64,000 nucleotides of DNA from Apis mellifera (lineage: Eukaryota; Arthropoda; Insecta; Hymenoptera; Apidae), in contig NC_037645.1 in NCBI RefSeq assembly GCF_003254395.2, positions 7,997,229-8,061,228 on the forward strand, in the 5' to 3' direction. Position numbers and translations under genes: made by a program. Under the pieces are notes generated by a model. It was given only the letters and a program-made list of their open reading frames with translations, was not told the DNA's origin and ran no database searches. Of the stretch, positions 51,574 to 63,790 are shown one piece after another; positions within the stretch are counted from its first letter, which is position 1, and each line of letters starts with the position of its first letter.

Positions 51574-52280
51574 GCGGTGCTCGCCTGTTGGCTGCCCGAC
51601 TGATTATTACCTTCGCGCTGCTTCACCTGCCCGCTCGCCCCGCCGCCTCCACTCGCCCCTGTCCCTCCGTTCCCGCCGCTCGCCGTCCCGTTGTGCTGCT
51701 GATGGGGCGGCGACGGCGCGCCGTGGTGATGGGCCAGCATCACGCTCGGCTTCACGTCGCACGAGCCCGCTCCCCCGCCGCCCAGCGCGTCCTGGTGGTG
51801 CATGAACGCGCCCATCACCGCCGCGTGGGCAACCGCCGCCTGGTACTCGCTGCTCGCCCCACCCCCGAGCCCCGACAGGGGGTTGTTGGCGTTGTTGTTG
51901 GCGCTGGTCGTGTTGTTGTTGTTGTTGTTGTTGCTGTTGCCGCTGTTGTTGTTGCCCGCCGAGGTGGTGCTCGCGGTGATGCTGTCGGGGGTGGCGTCCT
52001 TGGGGGGCGTCGGGGGGAAGGAGAACAGGTGGTGGCCGGCCCCCGCCCCGCCGTGGCTCGAGAGGCTGCCGGTGCTCGGCGGCAGGGAGGATCCCAGGGG
52101 GCTCTGGGGCTTGTCGTCGGCCACCCCGCTCCCGCCCGAGCCGGTCGTCGTCGGGAATCCCCACGGCGTCTTCGACGTGTCCGCCCCGCTCCCCGACAGC
52201 CACGGGTGCAGCACCGAGCTGTGGAAGTGCGGCCGGCACACCTGGCTCACGGGCCCGCTCGCCACTCCGCTGCTCGACAT
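50984..52280 (-). CDS. grn: GATA factor grain, coding exon 1 (N-terminal region)
   Basis: This is the first coding exon of a GATA1/2/3-class zinc-finger transcription factor, a nuclear protein expected to bind WGATAR sites. It encodes residues 1-432 plus one base of codon 433. Class hallmarks are visible: a QVCRPH motif near residue 13, an HPWLSG/KTPWGFP stretch at 25-43, and the FSFPPTPPKD motif at 86-95, shared with vertebrate GATA2/GATA3. The rest is low complexity: N117-123, Q237-257, G268-278, A289-305, H337-345, S348-356, A374-384 and Q417-422. The end KSRTSA precedes the N-finger as in the family. The donor is GTAAGC at 50983-50978, giving a phase 1 junction. The ATG at 52280 was chosen because the conserved motifs follow it at once, an AG acceptor lies 5 nt upstream, and an in-frame TAA lies at 52310-52308. 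Its exact match to grain rather than another GATA paralog is inferred from these motifs. Confidence 0.95.
51510..51572 (-). repeat. grn: CAG/CAA repeat encoding 21 glutamines
   Basis: Twenty-one consecutive glutamine codons (residues 237-257) in exon 1 are mostly CAG with two CAA interruptions. It is in frame and part of the protein. CAG runs are prone to length change, so the number may vary between individuals. Confidence 0.95.
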
Positions 52281-52294
52281 CCTTGCTGCAAGAA
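52278..52294 (-). promoter_or_regulatory. grn: Splice acceptor directly before the grain start codon
   Basis: Read on the minus strand, TTCTTGCAG ends at 52286 and is followed by CAAGG and then the ATG. This is a plausible 3' splice site, so only 5 nt of 5' UTR would come from this exon and the rest from an upstream non-coding exon. The position of that exon cannot be read from the sequence. The same short block is echoed in the tandem array at 52440-54600. Confidence 0.7.
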
Positions 52295-52459
52295 TTAATA
52301 TCGTTCTTTAGTCCCTTTGTCTCTTTCGAGTATGAATTTTTGATAAATTATTTTTCTCGTGATTTCGTTCAATAATTTTTACAACTCGAACAATTAATTA
52401 ATTCTTGGTTATTAGTATTTAATATTATTCTTTCGTGGAGCTACGCTTTCGAGTAATCG

Positions 52460-53226
52460 TTAAGGCTGCTCGACATCCTCGCTGGAACAATTAATTAATT
52501 CTTTTTTATTATTATTTAATATTATTCTTTCGAGCAACACTTTCGTTTCCATAACACTATCGAGTAATCGTTAAGGGGCTCGATATCTTCGCTAGAACAA
52601 TTAATTAATTCTTTTTTATTATTATTTAATATTATTCTTTGACTGTCGAGCAAATTTTTTCATTTTCATCAAACTATCGAGTAATCGTTAAGGATCTATT
52701 CGACATCCTCGCTGGAATAATAGTTCACCGATTCTTTTTTAATATTGTATTATATTATTCTTTCGCGAACCATTGTGAAATAACGTTTATATTTAGTCCT
52801 CGCTTTAGTCCTTTTTTTAATATTGTCAATTTTTAAAATTATTGTACCATTCATCCGCGAACGAGTTTTCGTTTCCATAGAATCGAGTAATCGTTAAGGT
52901 GCTCGATATTTTCTAGAATAATTAATCTTAACTCGCTAATCCGTTTTTAATATTATATTATATTATTCTTTCGCGAACCACTGTGAAATAACGTTTATCA
53001 CGTGATTTTCTAATATTATCAATTTTTGATAATAATTAAAATTATTGTATCATTCTTCCGCGAAATATTTTCGTTTCCATAGAATTATCGAGTAATCGTT
53101 AAGGGGCTCGACATTCTCTCTAGAATAATTAATTAATTCTTTTTTATCATTATTTAATATTATTCTTTCGACTGTCGAACAACGTATTCGTTTCCATAGA
53201 ATTATCGAGTAATCGTTAAGGCTGCT
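52460..53226. repeat. Segmental tandem duplication, first copy
   Basis: This block of about 770 bp recurs at 53533-54299, an offset of 1,073 bp, with very few differences (for example CGATTA versus CAATTA near the far end). It is nested within the larger array. Confidence 0.92.
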
Positions 53227-53532
53227 CGACATCCTCGCTAGAACAATTAATTAATTCTTTTTTATCATTATTTAATATTATTCTTTCGACTGTCGAGCAA
53301 CGTTTTCATTTCCATAGAATTATCGAGTAATCGTTAAGAAACTCGATATCTTTTCTAAAATAATTAATCTTAACTCGCTAATCCGTTTTTAATATTATAT
53401 AATATTATTCTTTCGCGAACCACTGTGAAATAACGTTTATTACGTGATTTTCTAATATTCTTCTAATATTATCAATTTTTAAAATTATTGTATCATTCTT
53501 CCGCGAATTTTTGTTTCCATAGAATTATCGAG

Positions 53533-54299
53533 TTAAGGCTGCTCGACATCCTCGCTGGAACAATTAATTAATTCTTTTTTATTATTATTTAATATTATTC
53601 TTTCGAGCAACACTTTCGTTTCCATAACACTATCGAGTAATCGTTAAGGGGCTCGATATCTTCGCTAGAACAATTAATTAATTCTTTTTTATTATTATTT
53701 AATATTATTCTTTGACTGTCGAGCAAATTTTTTCATTTTCATCAAACTATCGAGTAATCGTTAAGGATCTATTCGACATCCTCGCTGGAATAATAGTTCA
53801 CCGATTCTTTTTTAATATTGTATTATATTATTCTTTCGCGAACCATTGTGAAATAACGTTTATATTTAGTCCTCGCTTTAGTCCTTTTTTTAATATTGTC
53901 AATTTTTAAAATTATTGTACCATTCATCCGCGAACGAGTTTTCGTTTCCATAGAATCGAGTAATCGTTAAGGTGCTCGATATTTTCTAGAATAATTAATC
54001 TTAACTCGCTAATCCGTTTTTAATATTATATTATATTATTCTTTCGCGAACCACTGTGAAATAACGTTTATCACGTGATTTTCTAATATTATCAATTTTT
54101 GATAATAATTAAAATTATTGTATCATTCTTCCGCGAAATATTTTCGTTTCCATAGAATTATCGAGTAATCGTTAAGGGGCTCGACATTCTCTCTAGAATA
54201 ATTAATTAATTCTTTTTTATCATTATTTAATATTATTCTTTCGACTGTCGAACAACGTATTCGTTTCCATAGAATTATCGAGTAATTGTTAAGGCTGCT
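53533..54299. repeat. Segmental tandem duplication, second copy
   Basis: Near-identical partner of 52460-53226. The high identity compared with the diverged smaller units shows it is a later event. Confidence 0.92.
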
Positions 54300-54811
54300 C
54301 GACATTCTCGCTGAAATAATTAATCGACCCTCATCTCGCTAATCGTTTTTTAATATTATATTATATTATTCTTATTCTCGAACCACTGTGAAATAACGTT
54401 TATCACGCCTAGTCCTCGTTTTAGTCTTTTTTTTAATATTATCAATTTTTAAAATTATTCTATCATTCTTCCGCGTTTCCATTCTTAAACCTTTCTAATC
54501 CATTTTTAATAGTATATCGTATTATTCTTTAGCAACGTTTCTTCCCACAGAATTACCAGATAATCATTAAGGCGCAAGAGTAGATTCTGGAATGAATTTG
54601 AAGAATTTCAGGTAGAATAGAGCACGAGTGTGGATGATCCCTGAACCGAGAATAAAAAGAAATCTTCGAATTTCAAAGAACTGATATTACTGCTCGATTC
54701 GATTTTCGACCGATCCCAATTCCAATTATATTCTTTTACATGCCTTCTTTCCGCGATCGAAAATAGGAGCGTTCCGGCAAAGGGAAGGGAAGGGAAAGAA
54801 AGAACCTGATC

Positions 54812-54840
54812 CGTGCGTGCGTGCGTGCGTGCGTGCGTGC
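54812..54840. repeat. CGTG tetranucleotide repeat
   Basis: Seven uninterrupted four-base units, next to a CpG-rich stretch. Confidence 0.92.
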
Positions 54841-57800
54841 CCGGAATGATCGGGTTTTACGCGAGCCGATCGTAAAGCCGGCTAATTGCCGCGGACGTCT
54901 TAATTGCGCCCGCCGTGTCTTCCGACGCGCGCGCCTTCCCGCGCCGCCTCTCCTCCTCCTCCTCCTTCTCCCGCCCCCGCCGCGCTCTCGCTCCCCTCGA
55001 CTCCCCTGGCCTCTCCTGGCCCCGCCCCCCACCGCCCGTAATTAGACGATAATTCGTCGGTTATTGAGATTTGAAGAATGGCGATCGAGGCGATACGCGA
55101 AACGCGCAGCGCTTCGACTCGGTGGGGCGAAAGTTGGGGACGAGGGGGGTCGATATTTATCTTGGATGGCATACGCCGCCGATAACGAGCCAATGTTTTG
55201 CCAAACTCCACCCCCTCGCCCCTCGAATCACTTGCAGCGTTAATTCGAGCCTCGAGTCGTCACGCTTGTATTCATTGCAGTATTCCAAACTTAATGTTCC
55301 TTATATATATATATATATCTCTCTCTCTCTCTCTGTCTCTCTTTCTCTGTCTTTCTCGTTGGGTTCTCGTGGCGGAGGAAGGCAAGTTTAGTGATTTTTA
55401 TCGCGGTGGATTAGAAATGACACGTTTGAATTATTTCAGGAATTATTTCATTTATGAATTATTTAAGCAAGGATATAAAGTTTCGTATAAATATTTTTGA
55501 CAGTTGTATTTTGTCCTCTTATTTAAAATTATTTATACGGCGAGGAAAAGTTTCGTTCGACTGAGGAAGAGTATAAAAAAATTGTTGCAAAAATTACGTA
55601 CGTGAAATTAATATTAATCTGTTGGTCCATCTGTTACTTGGAACAATCGTGGCAAAAGTTTCTACATTCACAATATCTTTATTAAATTATTTTCGACCAG
55701 GAAGAAAAGTTTTACGATCGATTATATTACATCATCGTGCGTACATCTGAAATCATTAATCGAGCCATCTACGTCCACCTTATTTAGAATTCAAGGATAC
55801 ATCTCTGCCTCCACCAAAAATTCTCAAGAATAGAACCGAGATCCCCCTTCCCCTTCTTTTAACTAGTTTAAAATCGGCGAGTGCGTCAGGATCGACATCC
55901 GCGCATCCGCGTAAAGTCGTCCAAATTTAGCAGCGTGAAACGTAATATCGCAGCTGCACTGTCATGCAATTAATCGAACGCCCCGCCTGTAATTGGATCT
56001 GCCGCATTAGAAAGTGAGCGAAACCAATTTTCTCTCCAAGAAAAAAAGAAGAAGAAGAAGAAGAAGAAGAAGTAATTTTTTAATATTCACCAGCGGATAA
56101 GAACACTCGGAACAGAGAGGAATATTTAATCATCCTGTTACTTCTCTCCCCCCTTCTTTCCTTTTTTGCGCTCCGTCCTTCGTTTTGCTCCTTCCTTCCT
56201 CCCCTTCCCCTTTGTCGTCTCCTCCTCGTTCGAGCTGCTCGCAACCCTTTCGAGGGCGTCCAACGAATGAACGGGCACCTCTTAGTCGAAACGAGAATGG
56301 GGCGCCGTTGCTCATTCGTCCATCGGCGTGTAAACGTGTCGACGAGCTTGAGAAGGATTTCTTTCTTTCTTATTCTTTTTTTTTTCTTTGAAAATGAAAA
56401 TTCTCGATAAAATCCAACCTAAAGAGACTCTGTCGTCTCTTTTCTCCTGAGAGAGGAAAATTTTTCCGGATCTATCTGAAGAGGAAAGGAACGAAGAGTA
56501 AAAATGATTGATAAATGCTCTGCGATCTAACCGTGATTATAATCATCTCGTATATAATATACAGAATATTTATTCCACTAATTTCATATTCCGTCATTGA
56601 TTGCAAACTTTCGAGAAATCGACTCGAACGGAATCTTTCTCGCGCGTGGAAGCGTGGAAAAAATTTTTCTCCTCTCCTATATTCTTTATATTCTTACGTG
56701 TCGCGTGAATTTAGCCGAGGAAGATTGGCAAACAAACAGGGAGACAGGAGGAAGAGAGAGAGAGAGAGAGAGGAGAAAAAGGCAAGGAGCGAGCGTCTCA
56801 TTAAGGCGGTCTCGAGGAGCTCCTTAGGCGTCGATTCCCAAGGCGGTCGTTTCGAAACAGGTCGCCTCTAATATGGCGCCGCTTTTCCACGCGCGGATGC
56901 CTTTTTTCGTGCCTTTCCTCTCCTCCGACCATTCCTCTTCTCCTCGAACCCAACTACGATTCTCTCGAACGAAAACAACCCTCCAGAAGGAAATTGGTTG
57001 GAGTTAAAAGTCTCGAGAGCAAGTATTAAATCATTCTCCAATATCAATAATAATAACATCTTCTGCGTTCCTCGAAAGGAAGAGGAAATTTTTCCACCAA
57101 GTTTACGATAATTTTCACTTGAAACTTGTTTCGAGCGAAGGCGCGAAAAATATAATTCGAAAGGGAGGGGGAGGATTCTTATTGAAGAAGAATAAGAAAG
57201 GGGAAGCGACAACGGCGACGATAAGCGGATAATAAAATAAACGAAAACGAAATCAGCCGTTTCGAAACCTGTTTTCCACAGGAAGGAATTTCAAAGGAAC
57301 TCGATATTTCCTCTCGACTAGACCAGACGTCCTCGAGGGGTCTCTCTCTCCACAGTCGTATTATATATATATATATACACTAGCGATCGGGCCTCGATAA
57401 TACCGCGAGATCTAGATCGGATCCATTAATCGCTTACTCGATCGAGACGACTCCCTCGGCTCAGACTACGCCCACGCGCTGTGAAAATATTCCGAACCAA
57501 TAAGTCACGCACACTCGCCCCGTACAACGCATTCCTCCTTGTTAATATGATAATCGAGCCGTCTCTGGATATATCCGCCTCTCTCTCTCTCTCTTCTGTT
57601 TTCGCACGGGAAGTAAGTAATCCTGCTCTTTCATCGTTCGTTTTCTACGTGGGCGCGATAATACCGAATTGGAAAGAATCGGGAACAGTCTGCTTTCTTT
57701 ATCTCTCGGCGAGGTTCGTTGGAACCGCTCGATCGGTAAACAAGATCGCGGGTAAGGAAGGAAGGAAAAAAGATGGAATTAGATGTTGGTTAATTGAAAT

Positions 57801-58776
57801 TTTTTCTTCGTACCAACTCTCTTTCTCTATCTATTTTTCGAGAAGAGAGATAGGAGGATCTTTATTTCAACCCAGAGTCGAAAAAAAATTTCCAGGGGCG
57901 ACGAATTTTATCGCGCGCGGGCGAATTGAAAAGTGGCGCGATTCATGACGCCCGGTTCGGGTCACACCACATTCGACATCAAAGCTCGGCCTCCACTTCG
58001 AATAATTACGCTGCCTCGAGCGACTCTTTTTCCTTTTTCGTGGACAGGCGTCGAGAACTCGATTCAAAGGATTCAAAGCGACCAGTCTCTTTCAAAGGAC
58101 GAGAGCTTTTCCCTATCGACGTGTACAGACGGAAAAAGACAGAAAGAAACCTAAAATAAATATTTGAAGAGAGAGAGAGAGAGAGAAAAAGGAAAGGCGA
58201 TTTTCGAATTAATTCGAATTATAGGATAGAAGAAAAGAAGAAAATTGATTCTCCCCTCTTCTCTTTCCATTCACAGAGATCGCGGCGGCCGGCCATTTCA
58301 TTCACCAGAGAGAATCGCGAGAGACGAGAAAGGAAATCGCGTGAATTATTATTCCCTCTTCGTTGGTATTCTTCGTTTCCAAGATCCTCGTTTTCCAACT
58401 CCTCCCCTCCCTTCTCCCTCTTCTTCTCCAGGCTAATTATTCCCTCGTTACGTCGTTCTACTCCTCCTTACCGAGCGAGCCGTCGCTAGGCCGACGGGCT
58501 TCCACGATTAAGCCATCCATCGACCTAACCTCAAACCGATTAACCGGCAACGGTTGAAAGCGCACATCGTTTCGGTTACCGACAGAGGGCAGGAGCGAGT
58601 TAGGTTCATCGAACGGAGCAACAGCTTCGTTCCTTTCGGCCCTCGAGTTCACTTTCCCGTCCACCGTGATTAAGGACACGTGAAAAAAAGAGAAAGAGAA
58701 GGGATCGAGGACGGTTATTTTACGTGGAATAGAGAATCGCGAGCGCACGTCGTAAATCGTCGAATTATGAGAGATA

Positions 58777-58790
58777 GGGGGGGGGGGGGG
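58777..58790 (+). repeat. Run of 14 G
   Basis: An uninterrupted G homopolymer on the plus strand. Confidence 0.9.
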
Positions 58791-59899
58791 AGCGGTATTG
58801 CCGATTTAATAAGATTCACGGTATATACGAAATTCCAGGAGAAAATAACGTCTCATTTCGCCACCATGCCCTCTCTGTAATAACATGCAATTTCAACCCC
58901 CGGATACGCTTCGTCGATCCTCCTCCTCCTTCTTCCCTCTCCAATTATCCAAGCTATCCGGCTTTTCGCCCCCCGAGCGAGGATCCAAAATCGACCATTA
59001 CTTTTCAATTTTCCGAATTATCCCCTGTAAAAGTATATCGAGCTTACGCTTCTTAGATAACTTCTTCTCTCTTCGAAAAAGAATTAAAAGATAAGGGAAC
59101 ATTTCGCCAAAAACTTCGAGATTCATTCCATTGAGATTTAAGAAGAAGAAAGATTCTTCTCTCTGAAGAATCGAAAATTCCACGATCGAAAGTGTATCGC
59201 TCAGTCTGATCCATCGAGGCTGACCTCCTCGTTTCAAAAGGAAAGAAGAAAAAAAAAATCCTCGCAACCTGTACGCCGTCGAATCGTGACATCTTCTTGG
59301 AGAGGAGGGGGGAGGGCTACCGAGGAGAGCCCTGTTGGGCAGAAGAAGAAGAGAGAGATGGAAGGAACAACGAGGAATAAGATTGATCGCGGCGAGGCTG
59401 CTGCATCGCGAGCTGCATCTGCCGCCCGCGATACTTTCCTCTTTCTCTCTCTCTCTCTCTCTCTCTCGTCAGGGAGGAAGAGAGAGAGAGAGAGGCTGGC
59501 GAGAAGAAAGAGAGAGAGAGAGAGAGCCCTGGGGAGAGGCTCCGCCTTCGGTTGGCGTGTGCATTTGCGCAAGATGGCGGCGGTCGCGCGTTTTGCACCA
59601 CGGTGGATCCTCTTCTCTTTCTCGAATGAGAGAGAGAGAGAGAGGGAGGGAGAGAGAAGCACTTGCTCTAAACGAGACCTCGATGTATCAGCGCATCTTC
59701 AAAGAAACCTTCACTCGCTTCAGCAGTACAGATCTCGAGATATTTGGATAGATTCGAATATAATGGACGATTTTGAATCGGTTGTTTGATGGATGATCGT
59801 TATTTAACGTTGCTCGTTTATGGGGAGCTAGTATATCTTTTTAACGAGATGTATATGTATATTTTGATTTGAATAGTTGTTTATATATCTTTATTCCTA

Positions 59900-60560
59900 G
59901 TTTTGATTTAAATTAAATTCGAATAATTGGACGATTTCGAGTTGAACGTTTGACAAAATTTTTATTATTCGAGCATATCTCGATGTTTCGAACAGATTCG
60001 AGTAGAATGTTTGAAATGAATAAAATTTTGCTGTCCATTTATTTGGATAGCAAGCATATTCCAATACTCGAATATTTGATAAATTTAGATTCGTATCAGG
60101 CCTTTTCTTGCTCGAACTTGAGATATTGAATTTGAAATCTCGTCACTTCGATATTCGAATATTTAGCAGATTTATAAAGCTATACCTTCGCTTGTTCGAA
60201 TTTGAGTATACGGATTCGGATAATTGGATGGATTACTTTAAATTCGAATAATTGGACGATAAAATTTTATATTATTTGAATATTTCTACTATTCTCCCGA
60301 AAGATAATACTTCCATTTGTATAGATTCGAGTATATAGATTCCATTGGAATATTTGGAATTGCTTAACCAGTTTAGTTTATTCGAATGCTTTTACTTGGA
60401 CAGATCCACGAATTTTTGGATATTCGATCTAGAATACTTATTTATATGTTTAACTTGGATCTCGCTATTATAGATCCGAATATTATTCTTATTAATTCCA
60501 ACACTTAGAGATCCAAGTATCCATTAAATCCAGTAAAATCCAATAAACTCGTTCACTCGT
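59900..60560. repeat. Degenerate AT-rich repeat
   Basis: Words such as TTCGAATAATTGG, ATTCGAATATTTG and AGATTCGAGTA recur at irregular spacing. The copies are too diverged for a clear unit, so the call is tentative. Confidence 0.45.
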
Positions 60561-61379
60561 TTTCCACAATCAAAACAACTTTTTATTATTTCCAAGAATA
60601 ATCCGCCCCAAAAATTCCTACTAAACAAGACGACAACAAGTATCAAATCTAAATACCAAAATTTACCAATTAAATTTAACTCTATCTAATATCTAAGAAA
60701 AAGAAAAAAGAAAAATCAACGCAATTCTCTTTTTCCCTCGTTCGTTTCGACATCCATCCTCTCTTTCTCTCACTCACTCTTCTCCAAGGTATCGATTCAC
60801 GCATTCGTGAATCGCAAAGAAGAAGGAGGAGAAGGGGGGTAAATAGAGCAATTAAGCGAGGGGGAGGGGAGAGGAAAGCGAGAGGGAAAAATGGTGGCGG
60901 TGGACGACGGAAAAACTCGGGGCGAGAGATGGAACGGGCGAGATAAGCACGCACCGAGGGAGGAGAGAGGGAGGAGGAGAGGGAGGAGGAGGAGGGGTAA
61001 CCTACAAAAGCAGCGCCTCCCGCGTGGCCTGCAATTACGTATGCACCTCTCTGAGAGAGGCCCGTGGCGGCTTCGCGGTTGGCTGCGCTTCCTTCCTGTC
61101 TGCCGCAACCACCACCTCTTCGTGTGCGTGCGTGTGCATTATCCATCCGCCTGTCTTGTTTATTTTTTTTCCCTTCTCTTTTTCTTTTCTCCACCCCACA
61201 CGCCCCCGATTCACCGTTCGTTTCGGCCATCGATCACTCGGGGACGGCAACATCCTTCTAGGATCTCCGTTTGCGGTTGGAGAGTGGCACCATTTTTGAG
61301 AAATTCAGAGGGTTTGAGGGTTGTGCGGAGATTTTGGACAGATTTTAAAGGGATTGTTTTTTAAGGGTGTGAAGTTAAT
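60561..61379. other. Purine-rich and GC-rich unique segment
   Basis: A GGAGGA-rich tract lies at about 60950-61000. Overlapping open frames on both strands (to 182 codons at 60682-61230, minus strand) are low in complexity and match no family I recognise. Confidence 0.5.
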
Positions 61380-63790
61380 TTGGATCATTCGTGGATAGGA
61401 TTCGTCTCTTCTTCTGGGGTCGTTGGGTGAAGAATAATTGAACTCTGAGATTCGGAATCTTTCCAAACTTTTGATGGATTAAAAGTTTTTGGAGAGGATA
61501 AAATTGTGGAGAGTTGGAGATCATTCGTGGATAGAAGAATTTTCTTTAGATCGTTGGTTGAAGAGTGGTTGGACTCTGAGATTCGGATGATGGATTAAGA
61601 GTTTGGAAAGATTTTTTGGAGAGGATGAAACTAGTCTCGAAAAGATTATTCGTGGCTGAAGAATGGTTGGACTCTGAAATTTGGTGGATTAAAAAAGAAG
61701 ATGGAAGGATTCGACAATTTTTTAAAGGGTATGAAACTAGTCTCGAAAGGATTATTCGTGGTTGAAGAATGATTGGACTCTGAGATTTGGATTAAAAATT
61801 TGGAAGGATTCGACAATTTTTTGGAGAGGATGAAACTGTGGATAGTTTGAGATCATTCGTGGATAGAAGAATTTTCTTTAGATCGTTGATTGAAGAGTAG
61901 TTGGACTCTGAGATTCGGATGATGGATTCAAAGTTTGTGTAGAAAGTGTCCAAAAGATTATTCGTGGTTGAAGAATGATTGGACTCTGAGATTTGGATTA
62001 AAAGTTTGGAAAGATTCGACAATTTTTTAAATAGTATAAAACTAGTCTCGAAAGGATTATTCGTGGCTGAAGAATGGTTGGACTCTGAGATTTGGATTAA
62101 AAGTTTGGAGAGGATGAAAGTATGGGTAGTTTGAGATCATTCGTGGATAGAAGAATTCTCTTTAAATTATTGGTCGAAGAGTAGTTGAACTCTGAGATTC
62201 GGATGATGGATTCAAAGTTTGTAGAAGTTTTGGAAAGTTAAGAGGAAAGATTTGAAACTGGGGGTAGTTTGAGATCATTCGTGGATAGAAGAATTCTCTT
62301 TAGATCGTTGATTGAAGAGTAATTAGACTCTGAGATTCGGATGATGGATTAAAAGTTTGGAAAATTTAGAAGTTTTGGAAAGTTAAGAGGAAGGATTCGA
62401 TAATTTTTTGGAGAATATGAAACTATAGTCTCCAAACGATCATTCGTTAACAGAAGCATTCTGTTCAGATCGTTGACTAAAGAGTGATTGGACTCTGAAA
62501 TTTAGATGATGGATTAAAAATTTGATGATGAAACTAGTCTCGAAAGGATTATTCGTGGCTGAGATTTGGATGATGGATTAAGTTTGGAAAATTTGTATAG
62601 AGATTTTGAAGTTAAGAGGAATACAGGAAGGATTCGACAATTTTTTGGAAAGTATAAAACTATAGTCTCCAAACGATCATTCGATGATAGGATTCGTCTC
62701 TTCTTGGGATCGTTGTCTGAAGAGTGGATTCTGGGATTCAGAATCTTTCCAAACTTTTGATGGATTAAAAGTTTTTGGAGAGGATAAAACTATGGATAGT
62801 TTGAGACTATTTGAGATTATTAGTTGAAGAATGATTGGACTCTGAGAATCGAGTGATGGATTAAAAGTTTGGAAAGATTCGACAATTTTTTAAAGGATAT
62901 GAAACTAGTCTCGAATTTATTATTCATGGCTGAGATTTTGATGATGGATTAAGTTTGGAAAATTTGTGTAAAGATTTTGGAAAGTTAAGAAGAAAGATTC
63001 GACAATTTTTTGAAGAAGATGAAACTGTAGCTAGTTTGAGATCATTCATAGATAGAAGAATTCTCTTTAAATTATTGATCGAAGAATGATTGGACTCTGA
63101 GAATCATGTGATGGATTAAAAATTTGGAAAGATTCGACAATTTTTTAAAGAGTATAAAACTAATCTCGAAACGATTATTCGTGGCTGAAGAGCTGACTGG
63201 ACTCTGAGATTTGGATGATCATTCATAAGACAGCATCCTGTTCAGATCGTTGGCCAAAGAGTAGTTGAACTTTGATAAATTTTTGGAGGGTGAAACGATC
63301 ATTCATGAACAGGTACATCCTCTTGGGATTGTTGACTGAAGAGTGATTAGGACTCTGAGATTTGGATTAAATGTTTGGAAGGATTCGACAATTTTCAAGT
63401 GTGAAAGTACTCTCGAAACGATCATTCGTGGACACGAGCATTTATTGCTTTTGAAGTATCCTATCCTGAAAGAATGGTCAGGCTCTGAGAAGAAAGGATA
63501 TGATAGATTAAAAGTTGACAAGGTCGTATATTTTGGAAAGTAAAAAGAAAGGACTCGATTTTGAGTGTGAAACCTATTCTTAGGAGTCATTGTCCGAACA
63601 CTGGCTCTAATATTTGAATGATAAATTACAAATTTGCAAAGTTAAGAGGAGCATAACGAGGATTGGAAAATTTCTGGCTACGAAATTAGTCTCGAAACGA
63701 TCATTCGTGGACAAGAACATCCTTTTGACGCCGACTGATTGGACGAATTTAAAGTTTGTAAAGATTTGGAATATCCTCCTCGAACTTCAA
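61380..63790. repeat. Long degenerate minisatellite
   Basis: Around 16 copies of the word ACTCTGAGATTYGGAT occur at intervals of about 70-160 bp. They are joined by GATCATTCGTGGATAGAAGA, GATGGATTAAAAGTTTGG, GATTCGACAATTTTTT and AACTAGTCTCGAAA. Copies differ in which words they keep, as if built from shuffled sub-units. Confidence 0.9.

Larger units (their letters stand above)
52440..54600. repeat. Tandem array resembling the grain start-codon region
   Basis: About 13 copies of a block of roughly 75-200 bp follow one another, each built from TCGAGTAATCGTTAAGG or a decayed form, a CTCGACATCCTCGCT-like word, TTAATTAATTC or TTAATCTTAACTCGC, and AATATTATTCTTTCG. Copies of the CTCGAYATC word lie near 52470, 52573, 52700, 52904, 53110, 53226, 53343, 53543, 53653, 53773, 53976, 54183 and 54299. 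The word strongly resembles the exon 1 boundary at 52270-52297. Confidence 0.9.
54601..59890. other. Unique region upstream of the grain coding exons
   Basis: It includes a GC-rich stretch with a CGTG microsatellite (54812-55040), a TA run then CT run near 55300-55335, a GAA run near 56050-56072 and a G14 tract (58777-58790). GA and CT runs occur near 59445-59525. A 5' non-coding exon or promoter could lie here but none can be fixed. Confidence 0.5.

Noticed and set aside
50964..52298. 444-codon open frame on the plus strand
   Set aside because: It lies opposite exon 1 of grain, and its Leu, Arg and Val runs are the reverse complement of the CAG, GCC and CAC codon runs.
53050..54305. Two 60-codon minus-strand frames beginning MSSS
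   Set aside because: They are open frames inside the tandem array (53050-53232 and 54123-54305), start at copied start codons and repeat LNDYSIILWKR internally; no independent gene evidence.
60682..61230. 182-codon minus-strand frame
   Set aside because: Low-complexity Ser/Pro/Arg-rich translation over a GGA-rich tract, with competing frames on both strands.
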